Source: Bacteroidales bacterium (GTDB taxonomy: Bacteria > Bacteroidota > Bacteroidia > Bacteroidales > Lentimicrobiaceae). From it: 64,000 nucleotides of DNA. Location of the stretch: NCBI GenBank assembly GCA_022837485.1, contig JALHHH010000006.1, forward strand, positions 4,322 to 68,321, given 5' to 3'. This document shows, one piece after another, positions 10,066-19,377 of the stretch. The notes beneath the pieces are model-generated. The model made no database searches, was not told the DNA's origin, and saw only the letters and a list, made by a program, of their open reading frames with translations. The stretch's first letter is position 1, and each line of letters begins with the position of its first letter. Position numbers and translations under genes: made by a program.

Positions 10066-11505
10066 ATGAAGAAAGTGATTTTCGCCATTCTGTCATTTTT
10101 CAGTGCCCTGTCCGTTGTTCAGGCTCAGCCCGGTAAAGACTTGCCCGGGAAGGTCAGCATATATACCACAGCAATGGATACCGATTTGCGCCTAACCAAT
10201 ACGGGCAGCGCTGAGTTTGCCGATTTCGGACAGCCGCTCGAAACCCAGATTTGTGTTTTTGTTGATTCCGGTAAGACATTCCAGACGTTTCTCGGTATAG
10301 GCGGAGCCATTACCGATGCCAGTGCTGAAACCTTTTACAAACTTCCTGAAAGCAGGCAAAAGGAGATACTGAGCGCGTACTTCAATCGCGAGGAGGGCAT
10401 AGGATATTCGCTTATCCGCACCAATATCCACAGCTGCGACTTCTCCAGCTACAGCTATACTTATGTCAAGGATTACGATAAGGAACTAAACAGTTTCTCC
10501 ATCGACCACGATAAAAAGTACCGGATCCCGATGATCAAAGCCGCAATGCAGGAAGCCGGCGGGGATGTTACTTTTTATGCCAGTCCCTGGAGTCCTCCGG
10601 CATGGATGAAGGATAACAACAACATGCTTCGTGGCGGCAAACTGAAAAAAGAGTTCTATCAGAGCTGGGCCGATTATTTTGTTAAGTTTATCCGGAGCTA
10701 CGAACATGAAGGTATACCGGTATGGGGCATCACCATACAGAATGAACCCATGGCCACACAAACATGGGAAAGCTGCATTTTTACCGCGGAAGAGGAACGC
10801 GATTTTCTGAAATACAATCTGGGACCAACCATGCACAAGGCCGGTTTTGGGGATAAGAAAATTGTAATGTGGGACCACAACCGCGACCTGATATATCAAC
10901 GCGCCTCAACCTACTTCAGCGACCCGGATGTGGATAAATATGCCTGGGGTATTGGTTTCCACTGGTATGAAGACTGGAGCGGCGGGGTTCCGATGTTTGA
11001 AAATATCCGCAGGGTGCAGGAAGCTTATCCCGACAAGCATCTGCTGTTTACCGAAGGCTGTGCCGAGAGTTTCGATGCTACCCGATATCAGGCCTGGGTG
11101 CTGGGCGAAGAATACGGACGCTCAATGATTCACGATTTCAACAACGGAGCCGTAGGATGGACCGACTGGAATATTCTGCTCGATGAAACAGGAGGACCCA
11201 ATCATGTCGGGAACTTCTGCTTTGCTCCGGTTCATGGGATTACCGGCTCCGGCGAAGTAATCTACACGAATTCTTTTTATTACATCGGCCACTTTTCAAA
11301 ATTTATCCATCCCGGAGCCAGACGCATCATTGCCTCTCCCAGCCGCAGCCAGCTTATCAGCACCGCGTTCAAAAATCCCGACGGGTCAACAGTAGTAGTT
11401 ATAATGAATGAGACTGAAAAGGCTACCGATTATTATCTCTGGATTGACGGTAAAGCGGCACCTTTAACCAGCCTGCCAAGGTCGATTATGACCCTGGTAT
11501 TCTGA
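10066..11505 (+). CDS. Exported glycoside hydrolase family 30 (glucosylceramidase-like)
   Basis: This 479-aa protein begins with a signal peptide cut before Gln21 (VVQA/Q). The (beta/alpha)8 catalytic domain has the GH30 acid/base Glu in ITIQNEP and the nucleophile Glu in LLFTEGC, followed by a small beta-sandwich. Related enzymes cut beta-1,6-glucan, glucosylceramide or other beta-glucosides; the subfamily and substrate cannot be settled by eye. It lies 8 kb from a SusCD locus and is not in its operon, but it could act on the same class of glucan. The start follows from the promoter at 9986 and the MKK signal-peptide start. Confidence 0.9.
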   Translation: MKKVIFAILSFFSALSVVQAQPGKDLPGKVSIYTTAMDTDLRLTNTGSAEFADFGQPLETQICVFVDSGKTFQTFLGIGGAITDASAETFYKLPESRQKEILSAYFNREEGIGYSLIRTNIHSCDFSSYSYTYVKDYDKELNSFSIDHDKKYRIPMIKAAMQEAGGDVTFYASPWSPPAWMKDNNNMLRGGKLKKEFYQSWADYFVKFIRSYEHEGIPVWGITIQNEPMATQTWESCIFTAEEERDFLKYNLGPTMHKAGFGDKKIVMWDHNRDLIYQRASTYFSDPDVDKYAWGIGFHWYEDWSGGVPMFENIRRVQEAYPDKHLLFTEGCAESFDATRYQAWVLGEEYGRSMIHDFNNGAVGWTDWNILLDETGGPNHVGNFCFAPVHGITGSGEVIYTNSFYYIGHFSKFIHPGARRIIASPSRSQLISTAFKNPDGSTVVVIMNETEKATDYYLWIDGKAAPLTSLPRSIMTLVF

Positions 11506-11532
11506 TGCGGGAACCTTTTCCCAACACTAATT

Positions 11533-11570
11533 CCGGATGTGTATTCAGGTAAATGCACATCCGGTTCTTA
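11533..11570. terminator. Hairpin between convergent GH30 and OYE genes
   Basis: CCGGATGTG (11533-11541) pairs with CACATCCGG (11556-11564) over a 14-nt loop, with a T-rich run after it on the + strand. It lies between two converging genes and may serve both. Confidence 0.6.
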
Positions 11571-11587
11571 TTTCTGCGTTTCCGGAA

Positions 11588-12691
11588 TCATATGCCGGAA
11601 TGCGCCTCATTCAGGAATTGGTAATCGATGTAACCTTTCGGCCCGCGGGTATAAAACGTATCCTTGTCGGGCTCATTCAGAGGTGCATTCAGAGCAATTC
11701 GAGCCGGTAAGTCGGGGTTGGAGATAAAAAGACGCCCAAAAGCGACCAGATCGGCATGCCCGGCTTCTATAGCCACCCTTGCCGTTTCGGGTGTGTAGTT
11801 TCCCGCCGTTATAAGCGTTCCGGAATAGTATATGCGGAAATGCTTTGCAACATGCTGAATCATGTGCGGATGCCCGTCGAGCGGCAGCATGGGTTCTACC
11901 AGATGAAGATACGCCAGATTCCGTTTATCAAGTGCTGAAATCAGGTAACTGAATAATCCGGCCGGATCGGGGTCATCCATACCATAACGGATATTTGAGG
12001 GTGATAGTCTGATTCCGGTTTTTTCACTCCCGATTTCTTCACAGATTGCATCGGTCACTTCCAGGGTAAGCCGGCAACGGTTTTCGATGCTGCCTCCGTA
12101 CGCATCTGTCCTGGTATTCGAGGAGGAATGCATAAACTGGTCAAGCAGGTAGGAATTGGCGGCATGAATTTCCACCCCGTCGAATCCGGCAAATATGGCA
12201 TTGCGGGCGGCTTTTCGGTAATCGTCTACTATCCCGGGAATTTCATCAAGCCCGAGAGGGCGTGCAACTTCCATTGGTTTCTTCCCTTCCGGCGTAGTGA
12301 TGTAATCGCCTCCCGACAAGGCAGATGCCGATACCGGCAAGGCATTGTCCGGCTGAAGCAATGAATGTGAAACACGACCCACATGCCACAGTTGAAGAAA
12401 AATTAGTCCTCCTTTTTCATGCACGGCAGTTGTAACTTTTTTCCAGCCTTCGACCTGTTCATTTGTATGAATTCCAGGGGTATTCATATATCCGATTCCC
12501 TGCGGAGAAATCTGACTGGCTTCTGCTATTATTAGACCTGCACCGGCGCGCTGGGCATAATAAACGGCATTCATCTCACCGGGCACATGGCCTTCACCTG
12601 CACGCCGGCGGGTCAGGGGTGCCATCACAATACGGTTTTTCAGTTCAAGGATTTCGGACTTGTAGCTGTCAAGCAGCGGGTTGTTTATCAT
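11588..12691 (-). CDS. Old Yellow Enzyme family ene-reductase (NADH:flavin oxidoreductase)
   Basis: This 367-aa FMN-dependent TIM-barrel protein is in the OYE/NemA group. The active-site pair is seen in EIHAANSYLLDQF (His and Asn), followed by the family hallmark TDAYGGSIENR. OYEs reduce activated C=C bonds with NAD(P)H. It is last in a minus-strand run after crotonase, 3-hydroxyacyl-CoA dehydrogenase and thiolase, 64 bp after the thiolase, so reduction of an enone or enoyl intermediate in that pathway is possible. It lacks the extra domains of 2,4-dienoyl-CoA reductase FadH. The ATG at 12691 is preferred to the TTG at 12706. Confidence 0.9.
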   Translation of the reverse strand: MINNPLLDSYKSEILELKNRIVMAPLTRRRAGEGHVPGEMNAVYYAQRAGAGLIIAEASQISPQGIGYMNTPGIHTNEQVEGWKKVTTAVHEKGGLIFLQLWHVGRVSHSLLQPDNALPVSASALSGGDYITTPEGKKPMEVARPLGLDEIPGIVDDYRKAARNAIFAGFDGVEIHAANSYLLDQFMHSSSNTRTDAYGGSIENRCRLTLEVTDAICEEIGSEKTGIRLSPSNIRYGMDDPDPAGLFSYLISALDKRNLAYLHLVEPMLPLDGHPHMIQHVAKHFRIYYSGTLITAGNYTPETARVAIEAGHADLVAFGRLFISNPDLPARIALNAPLNEPDKDTFYTRGPKGYIDYQFLNEAHSGI

Positions 12692-12755
12692 TGTCAGGCT
12701 TTTCAATAAAATAGCGCGGCGCTAAAAGGCACCGTACCAGGTTAAGTAATTTCTG

Positions 12756-13997
12756 TTAAACAGTCTTTTTATAAACGATTGCCACAACGGTACGGTCGTC
12801 GCCCCCCATATTGATGGTCAAGCCGTAAGGCCTGTCTGCCGGTATGCTGATCTGGGCATCGCCGGCTTTACCCGTAAACTGTTCCCATATGGTAACAGCC
12901 TGGTGAACGCCGGTGGCTCCGGTCGGATGTCCCCAGCCAATCAGTCCACCGGTTGTATTAAACGGAATTTTCCCGTCGCGGGCAGTATGTCCATCAAGTA
13001 CAAAATCGGCACCTTTTCCCTGTGGAGCAAGGCCGATAGCCTCAACCCCGAGTATTCCGGCAATGGTAAAACAGTCGTGCGTTTCAACTGTCGCCAGGTC
13101 ACTTGCAGTTATCCCTGCCGATTCCAGGGCAATTTTTACGGCATGCGCAACGGTATCCAGGCGTGTTGGATCAGCAGGCAGTGCTGTCAGGTCATCGGTA
13201 GCATGACCGATGCCAACCACTTCAACGGCGTCTTTCAATGCAACTCCGCAGCGGTTGAGTCCTTCTTCTGTTACTATAGCGATGGCTGAAGCTCCGTCGG
13301 ATACCTTTGAGCAGTCGAATACGTTTAAATGGTCGGTAAAACTTTTGGGATTGGGTTCCGTTAGCGCTAAGACTTCCAGGTCTGCGGTTTTGTTTTCAAA
13401 TTCCTGTGCGGTAGGGCAGAGGCGGGCATTTTCAACGGCATTACGGTACCATCGGGCAAAAGCCTTGCGGGATTTATCCCTGCCGTATTTCTCAAAATAA
13501 ACTCCGGCCCGGTCGCTGAACTGTCCCGGGAAGAAATAGGCATGTCCTTCCTTTCTCCGCTGAAACCATCCGGCACCGGCGAGGATGTCGGCTCCGTATA
13601 TGGCTTTCACCGTATTCTGTACTTCTACACCAAGGGCGAGAACGACCTCTGCCGATCCGGCAAGAGCCGACTTTATACCGGTGACCAGTGCCAGTCCGCC
13701 TGAAGCACAGGCTCCCTCAACTCGGGTAGCGGGTTTCAGCCTGAGCGACGGGTCAATCATTCCCAGAAATGCGCCGAGATGCGCCTGTTTGTTGAATCGC
13801 GAAGCCATGAAATTCCCGACAACACCCTCATCAACGTGTTCGCCGCCCCCAATCTGCCTGATCGTTCCCTCACCTGCCTCTTTAATATAATGTTCAAGTC
13901 CGGGACGCTCTTTTCTTGGATTAAATTCTTTGCGGCCGGTTCCCATCGAAATGGTATTGTAACCGGCAATCATAAATATCTTCTTACTGGGTTTCAT
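12756..13997 (-). CDS. Thiolase-superfamily acyl-CoA acyltransferase (SCP-x/acetyl-CoA acetyltransferase type)
   Basis: This 413-aa protein has the nucleophilic Cys97 in GACASGG, a His in ETHDCF and the C-terminal His loop GWGHPTGATG, as in the non-decarboxylating SCP2/SCP-x thiolases. These cleave 3-ketoacyl-CoA with CoA or run the reverse condensation. It follows the 3-hydroxyacyl-CoA dehydrogenase by 15 bp, so the two are almost certainly co-transcribed. Direction and chain length cannot be told from sequence. No acyl-CoA dehydrogenase or CoA-transferase gene is in the cluster. Confidence 0.9.
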   Translation of the reverse strand: MKPSKKIFMIAGYNTISMGTGRKEFNPRKERPGLEHYIKEAGEGTIRQIGGGEHVDEGVVGNFMASRFNKQAHLGAFLGMIDPSLRLKPATRVEGACASGGLALVTGIKSALAGSAEVVLALGVEVQNTVKAIYGADILAGAGWFQRRKEGHAYFFPGQFSDRAGVYFEKYGRDKSRKAFARWYRNAVENARLCPTAQEFENKTADLEVLALTEPNPKSFTDHLNVFDCSKVSDGASAIAIVTEEGLNRCGVALKDAVEVVGIGHATDDLTALPADPTRLDTVAHAVKIALESAGITASDLATVETHDCFTIAGILGVEAIGLAPQGKGADFVLDGHTARDGKIPFNTTGGLIGWGHPTGATGVHQAVTIWEQFTGKAGDAQISIPADRPYGLTINMGGDDRTVVAIVYKKTV

Positions 13998-14012
13998 CCG
14001 TTTATCGTTTAG

Positions 14013-15350
14013 CTATACAACAAAATCATTGATTGGTCCGTAGGCATGAAAAAATCCGGTCAGCAAGACCGTATTCACATCTTCTGCCGTTACTGCCACG
14101 CCGTCGCTTACAAGCTTCATCCCTATTTCTCGGGAATGCCGGGCATATTGAACAGCCATTGCAGCTCCTTTTTCCTGAAAGGTTTTTAGGTCGCTGAATG
14201 CTTTCGCGGCAAGCATCTCTTTATTTGGAGCTTTCACAAGGTTCTTCCATGAAAGGACCGATTCGGGCAGAGTACCCAGCCAGGTGTCAACAGAATTTGC
14301 AAAATCGGAGACAGGTATGTAAGCTCCCTTTTCGGGACTGTAAACCGCGACGGGTTTGCCTTTTTCGTATTTCAGGAAGCCGTCTTTTTGACTGCCGTCG
14401 GCAAACTGGCCTCCCTTTACGCCGACTTCAAACAATTGGTCGAGCAGCGGGCTGTGAAGGTTTTCATCCGCCATGTAGGGATTCATCACATTCATAATAA
14501 ACCGGACAACGTCCACACCCACATAATCGATAAGCTGAAAAATGCCCATTGGCCGCATCAGATAATCCTGGCTGATCCTGTTGATCGCATATATGGCTTC
14601 GTGAAGAGGCATGTCGCTGGACAGTACCGTTGCCTGGTTAATACCGTAAAGTGCATCGCGCATAAAGTGTCCGTTGCCGATAAATCCGGCAATATCGTTG
14701 GAGGGTACGACGACTTTTCGCATGTTTTTCGCAAGCTGAAGGGCAAATTCTTTCATCCCGTTGCTGTTGGAGGGTGTGGTAATCAGTTCCACCAATTTCT
14801 GCACAGCGGGTGGATTATAAAAATGGAAACCTAGGATTCGTCCATCAAGTCCAGCCTCTTTATCCAGCCCGCCAATTGGAACCGAAGAGGTATTGGTAAA
14901 AAACCATGGTTTGTTCGGGTTATTTTCATTGATCTGATTGAAAAGCCTGGTTTTAAGCCCTGCGTTTTCACTGACGGCCTCAAAAATCAATGTACTCTCG
15001 TAGGCGGCTTCAATGCGGATTCCGGGTCTTATAATTCCCATCACATCCTCAATGTAAGCTCCGATGATGTCGCTGTTTTCGATCAGATCCTTCCTTCCGG
15101 CATAGAGTTTTCGCAATAGCACTGTCTTTTTCTCAGCGGCTTTCAGCACCTGAGCCCGGATGTATTTCATCAGCCCGGGAAGTGCGGAAGAGGTCACATC
15201 CACGGCGTTTACCACGAAGTGTTTGTCCTTATTTTCAGGTTTCAGCATTTGGTCTGCCACTTCGAGTGCGGATAGAAGCAGTATACCGCTACCCATTTTT
15301 CCTGCTGCTCCAAGAACGCTTACGTTCGATAGTCTTTCAGTATATTCCAT
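14013..15350 (-). CDS. 3-hydroxyacyl-CoA dehydrogenase
   Basis: This 445-aa protein has an N-terminal Rossmann motif GAAGKMGSG (residues 14-22), an NTSSVPI segment, the FHFYNPPAVQKLVELI motif with the catalytic His region, and a GFIGNGHFM segment that keeps the conserved Asn. It oxidises 3-hydroxyacyl-CoA to 3-ketoacyl-CoA with NAD, or the reverse. It is longer than simple HBD enzymes (about 280 aa), because of an extra segment around residues 30-110 and a longer C-terminal half. It lies between crotonase (92 bp upstream) and thiolase (15 bp downstream). Confidence 0.88.
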   Translation of the reverse strand: MEYTERLSNVSVLGAAGKMGSGILLLSALEVADQMLKPENKDKHFVVNAVDVTSSALPGLMKYIRAQVLKAAEKKTVLLRKLYAGRKDLIENSDIIGAYIEDVMGIIRPGIRIEAAYESTLIFEAVSENAGLKTRLFNQINENNPNKPWFFTNTSSVPIGGLDKEAGLDGRILGFHFYNPPAVQKLVELITTPSNSNGMKEFALQLAKNMRKVVVPSNDIAGFIGNGHFMRDALYGINQATVLSSDMPLHEAIYAINRISQDYLMRPMGIFQLIDYVGVDVVRFIMNVMNPYMADENLHSPLLDQLFEVGVKGGQFADGSQKDGFLKYEKGKPVAVYSPEKGAYIPVSDFANSVDTWLGTLPESVLSWKNLVKAPNKEMLAAKAFSDLKTFQEKGAAMAVQYARHSREIGMKLVSDGVAVTAEDVNTVLLTGFFHAYGPINDFVV

Positions 15351-15442
15351 GTGTTATTGTATTCAGGTTTTCAGATTTTTTACTGATTTATTGATCCCGG
15401 TTCAAAAAGGTATCCGCAGCGCTGGTTTTCGCTTGCAGGCTA

Positions 15443-16210
15443 TTACCAGTTGGGTTTTCTTTTTTCCAGGAAGGCGGTCATACCTTCTTTGCCTTCATTT
15501 CCGAAGGGATCTCCAAAGTGATTTTGCTCCAGCTTTTCACCATCGGGATAATTCATTTCCAGGCCTTTTCGTGTTACCTCCTTTACCAGTTTAACTGCCA
15601 TGGGACCTTTTGATGCGATAATGGAGGCAAGTTTCCTGGCCTCGGCAAGCAACTCTTCGGGTTGTGTGACTTTTTGCACAAGCCGCATACGCAAGGCGGT
15701 TTCTGCATCTATGATCTCACCGGTTGTAAGAAGATAGAGGGCATCGGCAAGATTGGTGAGCCTGGGGAGCCGCTGCGTACCGGCATAACCCGGTATTAGT
15801 CCCAGATTGACTTCCGGCTGTCCGAAACGGGCATTAGCCGATGCTATACGAAAATCGCATGCCATAGCAAGTTCCATCCCGCCTCCAAGGGCAAAGCCAT
15901 TAATGGCTGCTATTACCGGGAACGGCAAATCTCCCAGGCGGTTGAAAATCCTTTGACCTGTTGCGGAAAATAATCTGGCTTCACCGGGTAATTTATTCAC
16001 CATTTCCGCAATATCTGCACCGGCAACAAATGCTTTTCCTTCACCGGTAATTACAAGTGCCCTTATATCCGGATTGTCTGAGAGGGAGGAGATGAAATGG
16101 TCCATCTCTTCGAAGAACCTGGTGTTTAGTGCATTAAGTGCTGAGGGACGGCTGATGGTCAGCACCATAACCGCTCCGTCAGCCGAAGGTTTTAAGATCG
16201 TATAATCCAT
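15443..16210 (-). CDS. Enoyl-CoA hydratase / crotonase
   Basis: This 255-aa protein is a full-length crotonase. It has the oxyanion-hole segments (FVAGADIAEM and FALGGGMEL) and both catalytic glutamates, in GGGMEL and FGQPEVNLG, followed by the GYAGTQRLPRL block. It hydrates trans-2-enoyl-CoA to 3-hydroxyacyl-CoA. It is the first gene of the minus-strand cluster with 3-hydroxyacyl-CoA dehydrogenase, thiolase and OYE, giving three consecutive beta-oxidation steps in reaction order. No clear TAnnTTTG is seen upstream; a perfect GAAAGCTTTC palindrome lies at 16219-16228. Confidence 0.92.
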   Translation of the reverse strand: MDYTILKPSADGAVMVLTISRPSALNALNTRFFEEMDHFISSLSDNPDIRALVITGEGKAFVAGADIAEMVNKLPGEARLFSATGQRIFNRLGDLPFPVIAAINGFALGGGMELAMACDFRIASANARFGQPEVNLGLIPGYAGTQRLPRLTNLADALYLLTTGEIIDAETALRMRLVQKVTQPEELLAEARKLASIIASKGPMAVKLVKEVTRKGLEMNYPDGEKLEQNHFGDPFGNEGKEGMTAFLEKRKPNW

Positions 16211-16321
16211 TGTTTCAGAAAGCTTTCGTTTAAGTCAATTAACAAGTTCAGCTCTGAAAGGTTCGGGATGGGGCATTGTTAGTTCGTGAAATATGCACTT
16301 AAGGATGTTTGGAAAAGAAGA

Positions 16322-16346
16322 AGGCCGCCTTTTTGACGGGCGGCCT
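16322..16346 (-). terminator. Hairpin terminator after the T9SS cargo gene
   Basis: AGGCCGCC (16322-16329) pairs with GGCGGCCT (16339-16346) over a 9-nt loop. It lies 24 bp past the stop of the minus-strand gene at 16370, with a TC-rich run following on that strand. Confidence 0.75.
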
Positions 16347-16369
16347 CTTTCTTTATAATGGAATACGGA

Positions 16370-17962
16370 TTACCGCTTGATCAGTTTCTGAATCTGGCGT
16401 GAACCGTCTTCACCTGTAAAGGCTACGAAGTACATACCGGTTGTTAATCCTGAAGTGCTTATTGTGGTTCTGCCGTTATTGTTAAGCTGGTATGTACCAA
16501 CAAGCTGTCCAAGCATTGATGTGATGGTCACCTCTTTTACCCTCACTGAAGTGCTGATGACAAGTTCATCACTTACGGGATTGGGGTACATTTTGATCTG
16601 ACCTGCAAGCGGATTCTGTGGGATGCTCAGCAATCCGTCGACGCCCCATTTGTAGGTAACGTTTCTGGTACCTGAATACTGAAGTGTGCGGTCTCCGCCC
16701 GGAGCGGGGTCTCCGTTGCCCCAGCCTGTGCCTTTGAAGAATTTAAAAGCATAGAGTCCGTCGGGCAGATACATGGTAATTGAATAAATGCCATCGCCGT
16801 CGGTGTCTGTCATCTCGTTGTTGGGGTTGGTGCCCGGTTCATTCCATGTGCCGTAATCGCCGCCAAAGGCGCCGGCAATAAACATAGGGACACCAGTCAT
16901 GTCGCCGGTGCCGGTCATATCAACATTGATAGTGAGTGAAGGCGGCTGGAATGGATTGGGGTCATTGCTGAGGATAATATCGTCGAAATAGATTTCAATA
17001 TCCTCGGTAAGTGTAAGGGGATCTTCGAAGTCAGGCATGAAAACAATGGTTGGATAGGTGCCTGTTTTATCCGAAAAGTCAAATACATAGTCAACCCATA
17101 CATTGGTTTCCGTCTGAGGGTTGGTTGAGGCAACCTCCTTTGTACCGGCAGCTCCGGCTTCTATTTTAAATTTTACCGGGCTGATGCGGGGTTTCCATGC
17201 CTTTACGTGCATGTACTTATAATCAGTTACATCAATCTGGGTTCCTGAGTAAAAACCTCCCCAGGAAACACCGTCTTTATCGCGGTGGAACTTAATTACG
17301 AAGTCGCTGAGGTTAACTCCGGATTTGTCGGGGTTCGGAACCATCTCAAAATAGCTGAGGTCTTCAGGTCCGCCGGTCATTATGTTCAAAGGAATGTGCT
17401 CAAAATCTTCCATTACCTGAACGGGGGCACTGCCAGGAGTAGGGTCGTTGTTAACGTAGAGGTCATCAAAATATATTTCTATGTCCTCTGTGAGTAATAA
17501 CGGATTTTCAAAGTCAGGGATTAGCACAATTTTAACATAGTCACCGCTTACAACGCTCATATCGAATACGAATTCCTCCCATTGTCCAACCAGGGTTTGA
17601 GGGTTCATTGGATTAACATCCCCTGAATTTAAATCAGAGCGTTCATATTTGAAAACAATCGGACTGATTCTCGGTTTCCAGATTTTGATGTGCACGTATT
17701 TGTTGGCAGTTACATCAACCGGTGTGCTAAGGGTAGCGTACCAGCCAGCCCAGGGTTGTCCGTCAAAACCACGAACCATCTTACCAACATAATAGCTGGT
17801 ATTAATTCCGGTTTGGTCGGGATTTGCAACCACACTAACCGAACCATTGGCCCCTGCGTCAAATGCATTCATCTTCAAACTCTCAAAATTCTCAATGACC
17901 TGAGCCACCGAGAAGCCTGCGAAGGTGAACACTAAAACAAATAAAAGCGTAAATTTTCTCAT
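16370..17962 (-). CDS. Secreted T9SS cargo protein with two tandem binding modules
   Basis: This 530-aa protein starts with a signal peptide cut before Gln21 (FSVA/Q). Residues 21-177 and 181-337 are two copies of one beta-sandwich-like module, sharing WKPRISP and LTEDIEIYFDD at a 161-residue offset. Residues about 343-440 form a different, Ca-like acidic domain (DTDGDGIYS) resembling starch-binding modules. Residues about 450-530 are a T9SS type A sorting domain (MYPNPVSDELVIS to QKLIKR). No catalytic domain is recognised, so a surface carbohydrate-binding role is inferred, not shown. It is a single gene with its own terminator. Confidence 0.85.
   Translation of the reverse strand: MRKFTLLFVLVFTFAGFSVAQVIENFESLKMNAFDAGANGSVSVVANPDQTGINTSYYVGKMVRGFDGQPWAGWYATLSTPVDVTANKYVHIKIWKPRISPIVFKYERSDLNSGDVNPMNPQTLVGQWEEFVFDMSVVSGDYVKIVLIPDFENPLLLTEDIEIYFDDLYVNNDPTPGSAPVQVMEDFEHIPLNIMTGGPEDLSYFEMVPNPDKSGVNLSDFVIKFHRDKDGVSWGGFYSGTQIDVTDYKYMHVKAWKPRISPVKFKIEAGAAGTKEVASTNPQTETNVWVDYVFDFSDKTGTYPTIVFMPDFEDPLTLTEDIEIYFDDIILSNDPNPFQPPSLTINVDMTGTGDMTGVPMFIAGAFGGDYGTWNEPGTNPNNEMTDTDGDGIYSITMYLPDGLYAFKFFKGTGWGNGDPAPGGDRTLQYSGTRNVTYKWGVDGLLSIPQNPLAGQIKMYPNPVSDELVISTSVRVKEVTITSMLGQLVGTYQLNNNGRTTISTSGLTTGMYFVAFTGEDGSRQIQKLIKR
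16952..17902 (-). repeat. Two tandem ~160-residue module copies inside the T9SS cargo gene
   Basis: Copy 1 is at 17432-17902 and copy 2 at 16952-17422. They share the order WKPRISP, NPQT, a VFD strand and a near-identical IPDFEN/MPDFED to IEIYFDD block, which points to intragenic duplication. Confidence 0.8.
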
Positions 17963-17997
17963 GGTTGTTTGGTTTTAGTTAATACTATTTTCTCACA

Positions 17998-18005
17998 CAA
18001 ATATA
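17998..18005 (-). promoter_or_regulatory. -7 element TATATTTG for the T9SS cargo gene
   Basis: A minus-strand TAnnTTTG lies 36 bp before the ATG at 17962. No -33 TTG is seen. Confidence 0.5.
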
Positions 18006-18536
18006 ATTTATTTTATGCTTGTTTGCTAACTGAAAAACAAGAAAAACCCCGATTCTTTTTGCAAAAAAGTGTTAAAAGTACACTACTGATTGATTTTGTG
18101 CTATTTGCTCATATTCATATGCTTATAGATCGTGCAGGTTCAGGTGCTATAGTACATGCTCCGATTAATGAACCAATCCGGTAAAGACATCTCAGTACTG
18201 CCCGTTTTTGCGTTAACCGGGATGCCGCAATACCGGATTGTTACGAATGTGGCTATAATTGTGCGTCTGTCATTTGATTGGATTTTTTTTTGTTTGCACC
18301 GGGTTCGCTTTTAAGTTATTTCGACATATTATTGAAAATCAACGTGCTGGAAAATATGTTCGATTCTTTCTAATTCCTGATGGAAGAATCCATCGTTACG
18401 ATTTATTGGTGAAAAATGCCCTTTGATTGTCAATCCTGCGCCGGATAAGGGAATCGGTAAGTTCTTTAAAATTATCAATCCCATATATTTTGCATAAGTA
18501 CTGCAACTTTAATTATGCTTGTTTTAGTAAATCTCT
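18006..18536. other. Intergenic spacer between divergent genes
   Basis: This is an AT-rich stretch between two divergent promoters. Reading frames are short and lack family features. No repeat, RNA gene or operator was recognised. Confidence 0.5.
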
Positions 18537-18544
18537 TAACTTTG
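18537..18544 (+). promoter_or_regulatory. -7 element TAACTTTG for the exported protein at 18598
   Basis: A perfect TAnnTTTG lies 54 bp before the chosen GTG start. It argues against the longer in-frame reading from TTG 18427. Confidence 0.5.
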
Positions 18545-18597
18545 GCCTTCTCTGTTTTTGCACGCACACAACATTATTATCGCATCTGAATTACCCC

Positions 18598-19377
18598 GTG
18601 ACCTTAAAGATCAGGCATTCAATTATTCCCTGGATTACTTTTCTCCTTTTTTGGGGGATTTTTTTTGGTGCTGCAGATTGCAGGGCTCAGGCTGAAACTT
18701 CCATCCGTCCGGGGATCGAACTGGAATTGGGGAACAAGTATTACGATGCCGTGGATTTTCTCGTCCGCAGTCCGTGGATGTACGATACCCTCTACAGTCA
18801 GAATATCCGGCCTGATATTGCTTTTGCCGTCATTATCCCCGGTCTGATCCGCTATTCAGCACTCCGCGATCTCGTTGAAACCGGTGCCATGCGTACCATG
18901 TATATTCAATCCGGACGAAAGTATTCCCATTATTCCGTAGGAAGATTTCAGATGAAACCTTCGTTTGCCGAGCTGGTGGAAAGGAATTATGTCCGGTTGA
19001 AACTGGGGAAGGAGAAGTTTCTTATTTCGAATACAACCAAAGCCAGAAGCGAACGGGCCCGACGGCTGGAGTCGGACGAGTGGCAGGTGCGCTACCTTGC
19101 GATGTTTTTCAGAATTATGGACAAACGGTATGCCCATATTAAATGGAAAAACGATGAAGATAAAGCCCGGTTTTATGCAACTGCGTTTGATGTGGGTTTT
19201 AACCGCGATGAACGAACCATACGACGTATGATGACCACCTCACGAACCCCTGTAAAAAGATACGGTAAGAAAAAGAAGGAAAAGCCTGCAGTAAGGGCAG
19301 GCGATATCGCTGAATGGTTCATGATAAACGACGGGCATCGCTTTCGTCCCGATATAATCCCCGCTGACGAAGAATAA
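18598..19377 (+). CDS. Exported protein of unknown function, possibly lysozyme-like
   Basis: The reading has no good ATG near its start. GTG 18598 is chosen because it lies just after a -7 element and directly before a signal peptide (IIPWITFLLFWGIFFGAADCRAQA), giving 259 aa. The mature part is alpha-helical and basic. The segment YSVGRFQMKPSFAELVE recalls the G-x-(F/Y)-Q motif of lysozyme-like transglycosylases, but no clear catalytic Glu context is seen, so this is only a hint. The C-terminal end has a Lys-rich linker (KRYGKKKKEKP). A bidirectional terminator follows at once. Confidence 0.6.
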   Translation: MTLKIRHSIIPWITFLLFWGIFFGAADCRAQAETSIRPGIELELGNKYYDAVDFLVRSPWMYDTLYSQNIRPDIAFAVIIPGLIRYSALRDLVETGAMRTMYIQSGRKYSHYSVGRFQMKPSFAELVERNYVRLKLGKEKFLISNTTKARSERARRLESDEWQVRYLAMFFRIMDKRYAHIKWKNDEDKARFYATAFDVGFNRDERTIRRMMTTSRTPVKRYGKKKKEKPAVRAGDIAEWFMINDGHRFRPDIIPADEE

